Assembly: GCA_023483915.1 (NCBI GenBank)
Contig: JAMDEO010000127.1
Span: 1-41,290, forward strand
Reading direction: 5' to 3'
Length of the DNA stretch: 41,290 nucleotides
Source: Actinomycetota bacterium
Lineage (GTDB): Bacteria; Actinomycetota; Thermoleophilia; RBG-16-64-13
This document shows, one piece after another, positions 25,575 through 35,461 of this stretch. The stretch's first letter is position 1. Each line of letters opens with the position of its first letter. Under the pieces are notes generated by a model. It ran no database searches and was not told the origin of the DNA. It saw nothing but the letters and a program-made list of their open reading frames with translations. The position numbers were made by a program, and so were the translations under genes.

Positions 25575-27998
25575 ATGAAGGCCCCACTCTCCTGGCTGCG
25601 GGAATTCGTGTCCATCGACACGAGGATCGGTGAGCTGGGCCCGCGTCTCGCCCTTACCGGCACAGAGGTGGAACGAATCTCCCCGGTGGGGGTGCCGGGT
25701 GACCCGGAGAATCTCAGCCGTTTCGTCGTGGGCAAGGTGCTTGCCTGCGATCGTCACCCCAATGCCGACAAGCTTTCAGTCTGTAAGGTGGACGTCGGTG
25801 AGGCATCGCCGCGCACGATAGTGTGCGGCGCACCCAATGTCGCTGCGGGACAAACAGTTGCTGTGGTCTTGCCGGGAGGGACCATGCCCGATGGGACGCG
25901 GATTCGTGACGCGAAGCTTCGTGGCGTGGAGTCCTCGGGAATGATCATGTCCGAGGCTGAACTGGGCCTCGCCGCAAAGAGCTCCGGGACTATGGAGCTT
26001 CCTCCTTCCTGGGAAGCCGGCGAGCTCCTCTCGCACTACTTCGCCATCGCAGATGATGTCCTGGAGGTAGAGGTAACTCCGAATCGCCCCGACTGCTTGT
26101 CGGTACGCGGCCTGGCCCGGGAGATCGCGGTCATCACGGGAGCTGCTTTTGATGAGGACCTGCGGTTCACCCATCCCTGGGGCGATAGGCCCATCGACGC
26201 CGATATCTTCATCGAAGTTCGGGATCCTGACCTATGCCCCAGGTACGCGGCTAGGGTCATCCGTGGGGTTACCGTCGCAGATTCTCCGCTCTGGCTGAAA
26301 GCCAAGATCTCTCACGCCGGGATGCGGCCGGTGAATAACGTTGTTGACGTTACCAACTACGCTTTGTGGGCTCTTGGTCAGCCGCTTCATGCCTTCGATC
26401 TCAGAACTATCCGAGGCGGCCGCATCGTTGTACGTCGGGCGTTTCCGGGCGAAAAGATAACGACCCTGGACAACCAGGATCGTGTTCTGAGTGAGGACAT
26501 GCTCGTGATCGCCGATGCCGAGCGGGCCTCGGTAGTGGCTGGGATCATGGGCGGCATCGACAGCGAGGTCACCAACGATACTACCGACGTGCTGCTGGAG
26601 GCGGCGAATTTCGCTGCCCCTTCGATCATGCGAACCTCCTCGGCGCTCGGCCTGCGGAGCGAGGCTTCTACTCGCTATGAAAAAGGGCTCGACCGGGAAA
26701 TGATCCCCGTTGCCCTCGACATGGCGTGCAAGCTGCTGGTTGAGGTCTGTGGCGGCGAGGTCTCAGTTGGCACGATAGATGTCAGGACCGAGCCCTTGCC
26801 CGACGTGGTGATCGGCCTCCGTACGGCGCGCGTAGAAGCGACCCTCGGACTGGCAATCGAGAGGGACGAGATGGCCGACATCTTGACTCGCCTTGGCTGC
26901 ATGGTTCTTGCGGACGGGAACAACCTCAGAGTCAAAGTCCCCACTTTCCGAATAGATCTCGAGCGGGAAATCGATCTCATCGAGGAGGTGGGGCGCATTC
27001 ACGGGCTTGACGTCATTCCCTCCACTCTGCCGGCTAGGCGTGAGGGGAGGGGAGGGCTCACCGCGTTTCAAGCCGCAAGGCGGAAGGCGGAGGATCTTCT
27101 GGCGGGTTGCGGGCTCGTCGAGACCATCAACTACAGCTTCGGGGACGGCAGGTGGGGTGATCAGCTGCGGCTGGATGCGACAGATCCAAGGCGGCGAGGC
27201 TTGCCGATCGCCAACCCCTTGAGTATCGATCAATCTGTGATGCGCACAATGCTTCTTCCGGGGCTGCTCCAGACCGCCCGGGCAAACATATCTGTGCGAG
27301 AGACACGGGTGCACATCTTCGAGGTGGGTAGAGTCTTCCGTCCGGTTGGCTCGCAACTGCCCGAAGAGAGGACCCACCTTGGGATACTACTCAGCGGACA
27401 GTGGGACGAGGGGTCTTGGCTAAACACGGGCATCTCGGTCGACTACTTCTTGGGCAAAGGTATCCTGGAGCGCTTGGCGCAAGGGCTGAATGTCGAGCTC
27501 CACTATGCTCCGGCCGAAGAGCCTTTCCTTCATCCCGGCAAGAGTGCCGCGCTGTCCGATCGGCAGGGGCGGACGGTCGGCTGGCTCGGCGAGATTCATC
27601 CCTCGGTGCTCCAGGAATTCGACGTCCGCTCGGAATCCGTGATTGTCTCCGAGATCGATTTGGACACTTTTTTGGAGGACTGCGCGGGAGCCACGATGTT
27701 CAAAGACCTTCTCGCCTATCCGAGGGTGGAGCAAGACTTGGCCCTCGTCGTGGACGCCGCGATACCGTCGTCGGTTGTGGTGGTGGAATTGCGGGTGGCG
27801 GGCGGAGAGCTCCTGGAAGAGGTGAGGGTCTTCGACGTGTACGAGGGGCCGCAGGTCGGTGAAGGCAGGAAGAGCCTTGCTCTGCGGCTGTCCTTCCGTT
27901 CCTCGGAGAGGACTCTCAGCGAAACCGAGGTCAACGAGATCCGCTCCTTGATCCTCGCCAAGGTGTCTGCCCGCCTGGGGGCGCAGCTTAGGGCCTAA
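25575..27998 (+). CDS. pheT: Phenylalanyl-tRNA synthetase beta subunit
   Basis: N-terminal tRNA-binding domain (VGKVLACDRHPNADKLSVCKVDVG), B3/B4 and B5 domains, FDX-ACB C-terminus. Confidence 0.96.
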   Translation: MKAPLSWLREFVSIDTRIGELGPRLALTGTEVERISPVGVPGDPENLSRFVVGKVLACDRHPNADKLSVCKVDVGEASPRTIVCGAPNVAAGQTVAVVLPGGTMPDGTRIRDAKLRGVESSGMIMSEAELGLAAKSSGTMELPPSWEAGELLSHYFAIADDVLEVEVTPNRPDCLSVRGLAREIAVITGAAFDEDLRFTHPWGDRPIDADIFIEVRDPDLCPRYAARVIRGVTVADSPLWLKAKISHAGMRPVNNVVDVTNYALWALGQPLHAFDLRTIRGGRIVVRRAFPGEKITTLDNQDRVLSEDMLVIADAERASVVAGIMGGIDSEVTNDTTDVLLEAANFAAPSIMRTSSALGLRSEASTRYEKGLDREMIPVALDMACKLLVEVCGGEVSVGTIDVRTEPLPDVVIGLRTARVEATLGLAIERDEMADILTRLGCMVLADGNNLRVKVPTFRIDLEREIDLIEEVGRIHGLDVIPSTLPARREGRGGLTAFQAARRKAEDLLAGCGLVETINYSFGDGRWGDQLRLDATDPRRRGLPIANPLSIDQSVMRTMLLPGLLQTARANISVRETRVHIFEVGRVFRPVGSQLPEERTHLGILLSGQWDEGSWLNTGISVDYFLGKGILERLAQGLNVELHYAPAEEPFLHPGKSAALSDRQGRTVGWLGEIHPSVLQEFDVRSESVIVSEIDLDTFLEDCAGATMFKDLLAYPRVEQDLALVVDAAIPSSVVVVELRVAGGELLEEVRVFDVYEGPQVGEGRKSLALRLSFRSSERTLSETEVNEIRSLILAKVSARLGAQLRA

Positions 27999-28078
27999 CC
28001 TCTCCGTCTGATGTCCCGAGGCCGCTACCTTTCTGGCTCCAGGGGGCGCGCACAATTGAACTCCTCACATCAGCTTCC

Positions 28079-28114
28079 TTGCATCATATTGCATTTCGAT
28101 GTATAGTCATGCAC
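28079..28114. promoter_or_regulatory. ArgR operator (ARG box) array overlapping the argC promoter
   Basis: TTGCATcataTTGCATttcgATGTAtagtcATGCAC: half-sites 10 bp apart, symmetric about 28096.5. Promoter TTGCAT (28079-28084), 17 bp, TATAGT (28102-28107) lies within it. Confidence 0.7.
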
Positions 28115-28143
28115 TTGTGGAAAAGCGAGCGAAAGGTCCGATC

Positions 28144-29157
28144 GTGGTCACGGCTAGCGTAGTGGGAGCCACCGGTTATACCGGGGCAGTGCTGACAGAC
28201 ATCCTGAGTTCACACCCGGATGTGAGACTGCAGGCACTGACTTCGAAATCGTACGCCGGCGACCGAGTCTGCGACGTGTTTCCACACTTGCGCGTGAGCG
28301 GCGTTTACACCCAATATTCAGCCGAGGCCGTCGGCGGGTCGGATGTGGCATTTGTGTGCTACCCGCATGCTGAGTCCCATGCTGTGGTAGCTCAACTCCT
28401 CGACGAAGGTTGCCGGGTCATCGATCTCAGCGCCGATTTCCGGCTGAAGGACCCCGAGGCCTACGCGCTGTGGTACGGCTTCGATCATCCTCGGAAGGAC
28501 CTGGTCCGCGAAGCCGTCTTTGGATTGCCGGAAAAGTATCGGGCGCAACTTCCGGGGGCACGCCTGGTGGCTAATCCCGGCTGCTATCCGACCGGCGCGA
28601 TCCTCGCTGTGCTCCCGGTAGCGTCCGACATCGATGCCTCAGGGCTCGTCATCGATTCGAAGTCGGGAGTTTCGGGCGCCGGTAGGAATCCCTCCGCGAA
28701 GACACACTTCTGTGCCGTCGAAGGGGACTTCCGGGCCTACAATGAGGTCGGACACCGCCACACCTCCGAAATGATCCAAGAAGTAAGTGGGGCAGCCGGC
28801 CATGCGGTCACCATCAGCTTCACTCCCCATCTGCTTCCGGTGGACCGCGGCATACTCACAACCATGTACTTCCGTCCTTTGCGCGGCCTCGTTGGAGATC
28901 AGGCGTGGACACAGAAGTATCGCGACTTCTACGCGGGTGAGCCTTTCGTGGAAGTCTGTGACGCGGTGCCCGCCCTTTCAGAGGTTGCATACACCAACTA
29001 CTGCCGCCTCGCCGTCAGGGAGGACCCAGCGGCCGGTCTGGTCAAGGTTTTCAGCGTCATCGACAACCTGGTCAAAGGCGCCTCTGGTCAAGCCGTACAG
29101 AATATGAACTGCATGTTCGGCTTTCCGGAAGATGCCGGTCTGCAACGGAAGGTTTGA
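28144..29157 (+). CDS. argC: N-acetyl-gamma-glutamyl-phosphate reductase
   Basis: VVGATGYTGAVLTDILSSHP, ANPGCYPTGAILAV, VSGAGRNPSAKTHF. The ORF-track ATG at 28099 falls inside the operator/promoter, so GTG 28144 is preferred. Confidence 0.93.
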   Translation: MVTASVVGATGYTGAVLTDILSSHPDVRLQALTSKSYAGDRVCDVFPHLRVSGVYTQYSAEAVGGSDVAFVCYPHAESHAVVAQLLDEGCRVIDLSADFRLKDPEAYALWYGFDHPRKDLVREAVFGLPEKYRAQLPGARLVANPGCYPTGAILAVLPVASDIDASGLVIDSKSGVSGAGRNPSAKTHFCAVEGDFRAYNEVGHRHTSEMIQEVSGAAGHAVTISFTPHLLPVDRGILTTMYFRPLRGLVGDQAWTQKYRDFYAGEPFVEVCDAVPALSEVAYTNYCRLAVREDPAAGLVKVFSVIDNLVKGASGQAVQNMNCMFGFPEDAGLQRKV

Positions 29158-29158
29158 G

Positions 29159-30502
29159 ATGACAGATTCTCTTCGTCCACTTGGAGCCGCTCCCATGGCC
29201 GCCGCTCCGGCAACCGCTGCTCCGATCGTAGTCGCACCGGCGCAATCTCGCTTCTTTTCCGTGCCTGCCGGCGCGAAGTTGATCGAACCGGCGGAGGGCT
29301 CACCCGGCGTGACATTCCCGAAAGGGTTTCTCGGCAGTGGCCTTGCGGTCGGCATCAAGGAAAGCGGCCGGCCAGACATGGGCGTGCTGTGTGTCATGCC
29401 GGAGTGGAGGAGTTCAACCGTTTCGGCTGCCGTGTTCACGACGAACGCCTTCGCCGCCGCTCCGGTGATTGTAAGCAAAGAGGAGTGCCATCGCTCTCAT
29501 TTGGTTGGCCTAGTGGCCAACAGTGGCAATGCCAATGCGTGCACAGGCGCCAATGGTTTGACGGTCGCGCGGGCCATGCGGTCCTCATGCGCGGAGGCAC
29601 TCGGAATCGCGTCAGAGAATGTGGCCGTGGCGTCTACCGGAATAATCGGCGTTCAGCTTGATGCCGGATTCATGTCGGCTGCGGCAGGAAGGGCGGCAAG
29701 GGCGGTTGCCCCGGGGGGCGGAGGCGATTTCACGCGCAGCATCATGACCACCGACAAGTACCCGAAGGAGTCTGCAGTTGAGCTGAGCCTTCGCGGAGGT
29801 ACGATCAGAATAGGCGTGTGCGCAAAGGGCGCCGGCATGATCGCACCGGCGCTTGCTACCATGATCTGCGTCGTAACCACGGACGCGTCGCTTGATGCCT
29901 CGCAAGCAGCCTCTCTGCTGCATGACGCCGTGAACAGCTCATTCAACAAAGTGACTGTCGATGGAGAGATGAGCACAAACGACTCGGTGTTCTTCCTCGC
30001 CAGCGGGGCCTCGGGCGTGCAGGTGGCACCGTCGGATATACCTCTCTTTGGCGAAGCCCTCAAGTCGATGCTGCTTCGTATCGCCCTGATGATGGTTGCC
30101 GACGGCGAAGGCTCGACTAAGATCATCAAGGCAGTGGTGCGCGGCGCCGCCTCCGACCAGGAGGCGGCGCGTGTGTGCCGGGCAATAGCGGATTCTCCCT
30201 TGGTCAAGACGGCCATGCATGGAGGCGACCCTAACTGGGGCCGGGTGATCAGCTCTGCCGGCGCGGCGCTGGCAGGACAGTCGCTCCCCAATTCCTCACT
30301 CCGCCTCTGCGGAGTTCAGGTTGTGGCCGGGGGAGCTGCGTCTAGAGTGGCTGAAAAGGAATGGGGCACGCTTGTTGCTGGAATGAAGCAACCCGAGATC
30401 GAGATCGAGCTGGACTTGGGTGTCGCCTCCGGCGAAGGCGAGGTCTTCTTCTCCGATCTTGGCCACGAGTACATCACTATCAACGCCGAATATCACTCGT
30501 AG
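29159..30502 (+). CDS. argJ: Bifunctional glutamate N-acetyltransferase/amino-acid acetyltransferase
   Basis: ANSGNANACTGANG, VASTGIIGVQLD, autocleavage region KGAGMIAPALATMICVVTTDA; Ala-rich N-terminal extension. Confidence 0.94.
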   Translation: MTDSLRPLGAAPMAAAPATAAPIVVAPAQSRFFSVPAGAKLIEPAEGSPGVTFPKGFLGSGLAVGIKESGRPDMGVLCVMPEWRSSTVSAAVFTTNAFAAAPVIVSKEECHRSHLVGLVANSGNANACTGANGLTVARAMRSSCAEALGIASENVAVASTGIIGVQLDAGFMSAAAGRAARAVAPGGGGDFTRSIMTTDKYPKESAVELSLRGGTIRIGVCAKGAGMIAPALATMICVVTTDASLDASQAASLLHDAVNSSFNKVTVDGEMSTNDSVFFLASGASGVQVAPSDIPLFGEALKSMLLRIALMMVADGEGSTKIIKAVVRGAASDQEAARVCRAIADSPLVKTAMHGGDPNWGRVISSAGAALAGQSLPNSSLRLCGVQVVAGGAASRVAEKEWGTLVAGMKQPEIEIELDLGVASGEGEVFFSDLGHEYITINAEYHS

Positions 30503-30510
30503 GGGCAGCC

Positions 30511-31407
30511 ATGCGCGAAGTCTACAGGAAACGGGTCGAAACACTTCTGGAGTCGCTGCCGTACATACGCATGTTCAACGGCAAGACGGTAGTCATCAAG
30601 TACGGTGGGGCGGCGATGAGCTCGGCGGATCTCAAAGATGAGTTTGCCACCGACATCGCGTTGCTCCGATATGTTGGCATCAAGCCCATCATCGTTCACG
30701 GCGGAGGGAACGAGATCAGCAAGTACATGCGCAGGCTCGACCTCCCGGTCAAATTCGTTGAGGGGCTGCGAGTGACCGACGACGCCACCATGGAAGTCGC
30801 AAAAATGGTTCTCGTTGGCAAAGTCAACAAAGAGATCGTCGCGCTCATCAACAGCAAAGGAGCCCCGGCTGTGGGCCTGTGCGGCGACGACGGGATGCTT
30901 CTCAAGGCCAAGCCCCTGCTCAAACGTGGCAAGGACGGAACCCCGATTGACCTTGGTCTTGTAGGCGAGGTGACCGAAGTGAACACGGCGCTGCTCGCCG
31001 CGCTCGATGTTGACTACGTGCCCGTTGTGGCTTCGGTTGGGGTAGGGCCCAATGGAGAGACCTACAACATTAATGCCGACACCGTCGCCGGGGCTCTGGC
31101 TGCTGCTCTGCAGGCAGAGAAGGTGATATTCCTCACCGATGTGACCGGTCTCCACGGAGATCTGGAGGATGAGTCCAGCGTGATCTCGGAGTGCACGGCC
31201 GCTGACCTGGTGGATCTCATCGACGGGGGTAGGGTGTCCAAGGGGATGATCCCGAAGCTCGAAGCGGTCCTCACCAGCTTGCGGGGAGGGGTGGCCGCCG
31301 CTCACATCATCGACGGCCGGATAGCACACTCGGTGCTCCTGGAGATACTCACTGACGACGCCGGCTTGGGAACGAAGATATCCTCGGGTGCGGGGATAGG
31401 TTCCTAA
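30511..31407 (+). CDS. argB: Acetylglutamate kinase
   Basis: MREVYRKRVETLLESLPYIRMFNGKTVVIKYGGAAM...IKPIIVHGGGNEIS...VGLCGDDG...NINADTVAGALAAAL. The start at 30361 overlaps argJ and is unlikely. Confidence 0.95.
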   Translation: MREVYRKRVETLLESLPYIRMFNGKTVVIKYGGAAMSSADLKDEFATDIALLRYVGIKPIIVHGGGNEISKYMRRLDLPVKFVEGLRVTDDATMEVAKMVLVGKVNKEIVALINSKGAPAVGLCGDDGMLLKAKPLLKRGKDGTPIDLGLVGEVTEVNTALLAALDVDYVPVVASVGVGPNGETYNINADTVAGALAAALQAEKVIFLTDVTGLHGDLEDESSVISECTAADLVDLIDGGRVSKGMIPKLEAVLTSLRGGVAAAHIIDGRIAHSVLLEILTDDAGLGTKISSGAGIGS

Positions 31408-31416
31408 GGAGGAAGC

Positions 31417-32328
31417 ATGGCAGTCAAGCACTTTCTCACCGTTCCGGATCTGAGCAAAGACGAGTTCGAGCACGTTCTGCAACAGGCTGCCGCCTGGAAG
31501 CGCCAGCCTTATGGCGGTGTTCTGGCCGGTAAGACGGTCGCTCTTGTCTTCGGAAAACCGTCCACGCGCACGCGGGTCTCCTTCAGTGTAGGCGTGTACC
31601 AACTCGGAGGCTTGCCGCTGACTCTCTCCGAGCAGGAATTGCAGATCAGAACGTCGGAAAGCATCGAAGACACAGCTCGGGTCTTGTCGCGCTACGTGAA
31701 CGCCATAGTAATCCGGACTTTCGCCAAAAAGGACGTGGAGGATCTGGCCGCGGCAGCCTCGGTTCCTGTGATCAACGCGCTTACCGACGAGGATCACCCG
31801 TGTCAGGCCCTTACGGACATCTTCACCTTCAGAGAGCATTTTCCAGACACCGGGCGCAAGATCACCTATCTCGGGGATGGGAACAATGTCGCGGCATCTC
31901 TGTCAGAAGCCGCCGCTCTTGCCGGCATCGATATCTGCCTCGCCGTCCCGGAAGGCTGTGATCTTCCCAAAGTGAAGATGGACTCCATCGCCATGCTTTC
32001 GGAGAGCTGTGGGACGAAGTTTTGGGTCGAGCGGGACCCGGAGGCGGCGGCAGCCGGGGCTTCCGCGCTCTACACCGATGTGTGGATCAGCATGGGACAG
32101 ACCGACGATTCCGCCAAAGTGGAGCGTCTTCTCCCGTTCCGTCTCGATGGACGTCTGTTGGCCCGGGCCCTTCCGGAGGCGCTTGTGATGCACTGTTTGC
32201 CCGCTCACCGGGGCGAGGAGATCACCGACGAGGTCATGGATGGCCCGCAGTCGGTGGTCTTCGATCAGGCCGAGAATCGGCTTCACGCTCAGAAGGCGCT
32301 GATGGCTTACATTTTGGGAGGTCGGTAG
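31417..32328 (+). CDS. argF: Ornithine carbamoyltransferase
   Basis: FGKPSTRTRVSF, LSRYVNAIVIRTF, NALTDEDHPCQALTDIFT, YTDVWISMGQ, MHCLPAHRGEEITDEVMDG. Confidence 0.95.
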   Translation: MAVKHFLTVPDLSKDEFEHVLQQAAAWKRQPYGGVLAGKTVALVFGKPSTRTRVSFSVGVYQLGGLPLTLSEQELQIRTSESIEDTARVLSRYVNAIVIRTFAKKDVEDLAAAASVPVINALTDEDHPCQALTDIFTFREHFPDTGRKITYLGDGNNVAASLSEAAALAGIDICLAVPEGCDLPKVKMDSIAMLSESCGTKFWVERDPEAAAAGASALYTDVWISMGQTDDSAKVERLLPFRLDGRLLARALPEALVMHCLPAHRGEEITDEVMDGPQSVVFDQAENRLHAQKALMAYILGGR

Positions 32329-32332
32329 TCGG

Positions 32333-32791
32333 GTGAACAAGCGGCAAAGACAACAGATGCTGCGGCGGTTGGTGCGCGAGCGCATAATCGGCAGCCAGAT
32401 GGAGTTGGTCGACGCCCTTCGCGCTACCGGGTTTGTGGTCACCCAGGCCACTATCAGCCGCGATTTGCGGGAGCTGGGACTTCAGAAGGAGCGCGACGTA
32501 ACCGGCAGAACGCGCTACGTCCTCGTGCCGACCAGTGAGGAAAAGCCAGACCCGCAAGTCGCCTGCAGCAGGATGCTACAGGAATTCGGCCGCGGCGTGG
32601 ATACTGCGCAGAACTTGTTGGTGGTGCGTTGTGACCCCGGTGCCGCACCCGGTCTCGGCAGGGTTATCGACGAGCTTGAACACGCGGCGATACTCGGTTG
32701 CGTCGCCGGCGACGACACGGTGATAATTGTGGCCAAAGACGGGCGGGCAGCGGAGACTGTCTGCGCCTATCTTAGGGAACTGGGAGGATAG
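32333..32791 (+). CDS. argR: Arginine repressor
   Basis: Winged-helix (RATGFVVTQATISRDLRELGLQKE) and C-terminal hexamerisation/Arg-binding domain (VRCDPGAAPGLGRVIDELEHAAILGCVAGDDTVIIV). Confidence 0.95.
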   Translation: MNKRQRQQMLRRLVRERIIGSQMELVDALRATGFVVTQATISRDLRELGLQKERDVTGRTRYVLVPTSEEKPDPQVACSRMLQEFGRGVDTAQNLLVVRCDPGAAPGLGRVIDELEHAAILGCVAGDDTVIIVAKDGRAAETVCAYLRELGG

Positions 32792-32796
32792 TCAAG

Positions 32797-33999
32797 ATGA
32801 GCAAAGAGAAGTGCGTTCTGGCCTACTCGGGCGGGCTGGACACGTCGGCCCTCATTCCTTACATGATGGAGAAGTATGGTTACGAGATCGTGACAGTTCT
32901 CGTAGATGTAGGGCACATGAAAGACGTCGAGGGACTGCGGCAGCGGGCGCTCACGGCAGGCGCCGTCGAGTCCGTCGTGGTGGATGCCAAAGAGGAGTTC
33001 GTGACCGGCTATGCGTTCGAGGCTCTCAAGGCAAACGCGCTTTATGAGAACAAATACCCGCTACATTCGGCCCTCTCTCGGCCCTTGATCGCCAAGAAGA
33101 TGGTGGAAACCGCCCATAAGTACGGGGCGAAGACCGTTGCCCACGGCTGCACGGCCAAGGGTAACGACCAGGTGCGTATCGATGTGTCGGTTCGCTGCCT
33201 CGACCCCTCCGTCAAGGTCCTTGGGCCTGCTCGCGAATGGGGTATGACGAGGCCTGAGTTGCTGGACTATCTCGCCGCCCGGGGGATCAATCTCCCTCTA
33301 ACGAAGAAGAATCCGTATTCGATCGACGAGAACTTGTGGGGCCGCGCGATAGAGTGCGGCGAGCTTGAAGATCCATGGACCGCTGCCCCAAGCGACGCTT
33401 TTGCGTTCACCACCAATCCGGAAGATGCTCCGGACGAAGCGGTCGAGTTGGTGGTGGGCTTTTCGCAAGGCATCCCAGTCTCGCTGGACGGCCAACCAAT
33501 GGGGCCGGTGGAGTTGGTGGAAAAGATCGATAGCACGGCGGGTGCGACAGGGTTCGGCCGGATCGACATGGTCGAAAACCGCCGGGTCGGCATCAAGAGC
33601 CGGGAAGTATACGAGGCCGCCGGCCCGCTCTCGTTGATTATGGCCCACAGTGCGCTCGAGGATCTGACACTCACCCGCGAGCTGCAGCACTACAAGTACT
33701 CGGTGGGACAGCGCATGACCGAGCTCATCTACGACGGACTGTGGTTCAGCCCGCTTGCCGACTGCCTGAGGGTTTTCATTGACGAGAGCCAGAAGCACGT
33801 GAGCGGGGATGTCCGGCTGCGCTACTACAAAGGTACGTGCAATGTCGTCGGCAGGCGTTCACCCAATTCTCTTTATGTCGACGCGCTCGCCACCTACGGG
33901 TCGGGTGACACCTTCAGTCATCAATCCGCCGTGGGGTTCATCGAGTTGTGGGGCCTGCCGGTTGAGGTCTACGCACGGCGTCATCAGGGACTCATGTAG
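32797..33999 (+). CDS. argG: Argininosuccinate synthase
   Basis: VLAYSGGLDTSALIPYM, VAHGCTAKGNDQVRIDV, ENRRVGIKSREVYEAAGPL. Confidence 0.96.
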   Translation: MSKEKCVLAYSGGLDTSALIPYMMEKYGYEIVTVLVDVGHMKDVEGLRQRALTAGAVESVVVDAKEEFVTGYAFEALKANALYENKYPLHSALSRPLIAKKMVETAHKYGAKTVAHGCTAKGNDQVRIDVSVRCLDPSVKVLGPAREWGMTRPELLDYLAARGINLPLTKKNPYSIDENLWGRAIECGELEDPWTAAPSDAFAFTTNPEDAPDEAVELVVGFSQGIPVSLDGQPMGPVELVEKIDSTAGATGFGRIDMVENRRVGIKSREVYEAAGPLSLIMAHSALEDLTLTRELQHYKYSVGQRMTELIYDGLWFSPLADCLRVFIDESQKHVSGDVRLRYYKGTCNVVGRRSPNSLYVDALATYGSGDTFSHQSAVGFIELWGLPVEVYARRHQGLM

Positions 34000-34001
34000 C
34001 C

Positions 34002-35417
34002 ATGGGTGCCGGATCCGGTGAGGGATCGAGCAAGCCTTGGGGCGGACGTTTCGAGGAGGAGCAGTCTCCTCTGTTCGAGCGGCTGAACGCATCGATACCC
34101 TTCGATCACGTGCTGGCTCCATACGACCTGAAGGGATCCCAGGCCCATGTCCGCATGCTCGCGGGCATCGGCGTGTTAACGGAGAATGAGCGGGACACTA
34201 TCCTCGAGGCACTCGTTCAAGTTGCTCGTGAGGTCGAGGAAGGCTCCTTCACGTGGAGCTTGAAGGACGAAGACATCCACATGGCGATCGAGCGGCGCCT
34301 GACGGAGATCGCGGGCGCCGTGGGGGGCATGGTTCACACGGGCCGGAGCCGCAACGACCAGGTTGCCCTGGATCTGCAACTTTACCTTCGCGATGCGGTT
34401 TCTGGGCATCAGCGCCGCCTGCGCAACCTCATGGGGGTGCTACTCGGGCAGGCAGAGGAGGGACGTGATGTCATCTTCCCGGGGTATACCCACCTGCAGC
34501 GGGCCCAGCCCATTCTGTTGGCCCATCATCTGCTGGCATACGTCTTCATGCTCGAGCGAGACTGGGACCGATTCGCCAGCTGGGTGAAGTCCTCATGGAT
34601 GCCACTGGGGGCGGGGGCGCTGGCCGGCGTGAACTACCCGTCGGACCGCAAAAAGGTGGCGTCGGAGCTTGGGTTTGAGCGCGTTGCTCTCAACGCGATG
34701 GACGCCGTTGCCAGTAGGGACGCGGCCTTCGAATACCTTGCAGACGCTGCCAATTGCGGACTGACGCTGTCTCGCCTGGCCGAGGAACTGGTCCTTTGGA
34801 CAAGCCAGGAGTTCAACTTTGCCGCACTTCCCGAATCATGGAGTTCTGGTTCTAGCATCATGCCCCAGAAAAGGAACCCGTCGGGAGCGGAGTTGGTAAG
34901 AGCCAAGACGGCGGGCTTCCTTGCCAGACTTCAGGGATTGGGCGTTGTCCTGAAGGGACTTCCGCTTGCCTATGACAACGATCTCCAGGAGGACAAACTC
35001 TACGTGTTCGGCACGCGCGAAGAGCTAGATCTCTGTCTTGACGCCATGGCGGCCATGGTTGGCGGCCTTTCGTTTCACCCGGAAGTTGCCCGGGCGGCGG
35101 CGGAGGGGAGTTACTCGCAGGCAACCGACGTGGCCGACTACCTCGTGGAGAAGGGCCTGCCCTTCCGCGAAGCCCACCGTATCAGCGGTCGTCTCGTGGC
35201 CAAGTTGGCCGCTGAGGGCCGTCCCTTTGCCGACGCCGGTATGGAGGAGCTGACGGTGCTGTCTCCGCTTTTTGACGAAGGCTATTACGAGGTCGTGAAG
35301 CTAGAGCGCGTCATCGCGGCCAAGAGATCCCCGGGGGGGACGTCGCCGAGCTCGGTCGCCGAGCAGCTGCGAATTGCGCGCGACGTGCTGAATCGGCTCG
35401 ATTCCGCGGCCGGCTGA
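34002..35417 (+). CDS. argH: Argininosuccinate lyase
   Basis: WGGRFEEEQSPLFERLNASIPFD, HTGRSRNDQVALDLQLYLRD, GYTHLQRAQPILLAHHLLAY, fumarase-family signature GSSIMPQKRNP. Confidence 0.96.
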   Translation: MGAGSGEGSSKPWGGRFEEEQSPLFERLNASIPFDHVLAPYDLKGSQAHVRMLAGIGVLTENERDTILEALVQVAREVEEGSFTWSLKDEDIHMAIERRLTEIAGAVGGMVHTGRSRNDQVALDLQLYLRDAVSGHQRRLRNLMGVLLGQAEEGRDVIFPGYTHLQRAQPILLAHHLLAYVFMLERDWDRFASWVKSSWMPLGAGALAGVNYPSDRKKVASELGFERVALNAMDAVASRDAAFEYLADAANCGLTLSRLAEELVLWTSQEFNFAALPESWSSGSSIMPQKRNPSGAELVRAKTAGFLARLQGLGVVLKGLPLAYDNDLQEDKLYVFGTREELDLCLDAMAAMVGGLSFHPEVARAAAEGSYSQATDVADYLVEKGLPFREAHRISGRLVAKLAAEGRPFADAGMEELTVLSPLFDEGYYEVVKLERVIAAKRSPGGTSPSSVAEQLRIARDVLNRLDSAAG

Positions 35418-35418
35418 C

Positions 35419-35446
35419 GGGGCGCCGCCGTAAACGGCGGCGCCCC
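35419..35446 (+). terminator. Perfect 12-bp hairpin after argH, terminator-like without a T-tract
   Basis: GGGGCGCCGCCG-TAAA-CGGCGGCGCCCC begins one base after the argH TGA. Confidence 0.55.
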
Positions 35447-35461
35447 TGGTAACATGACTGC

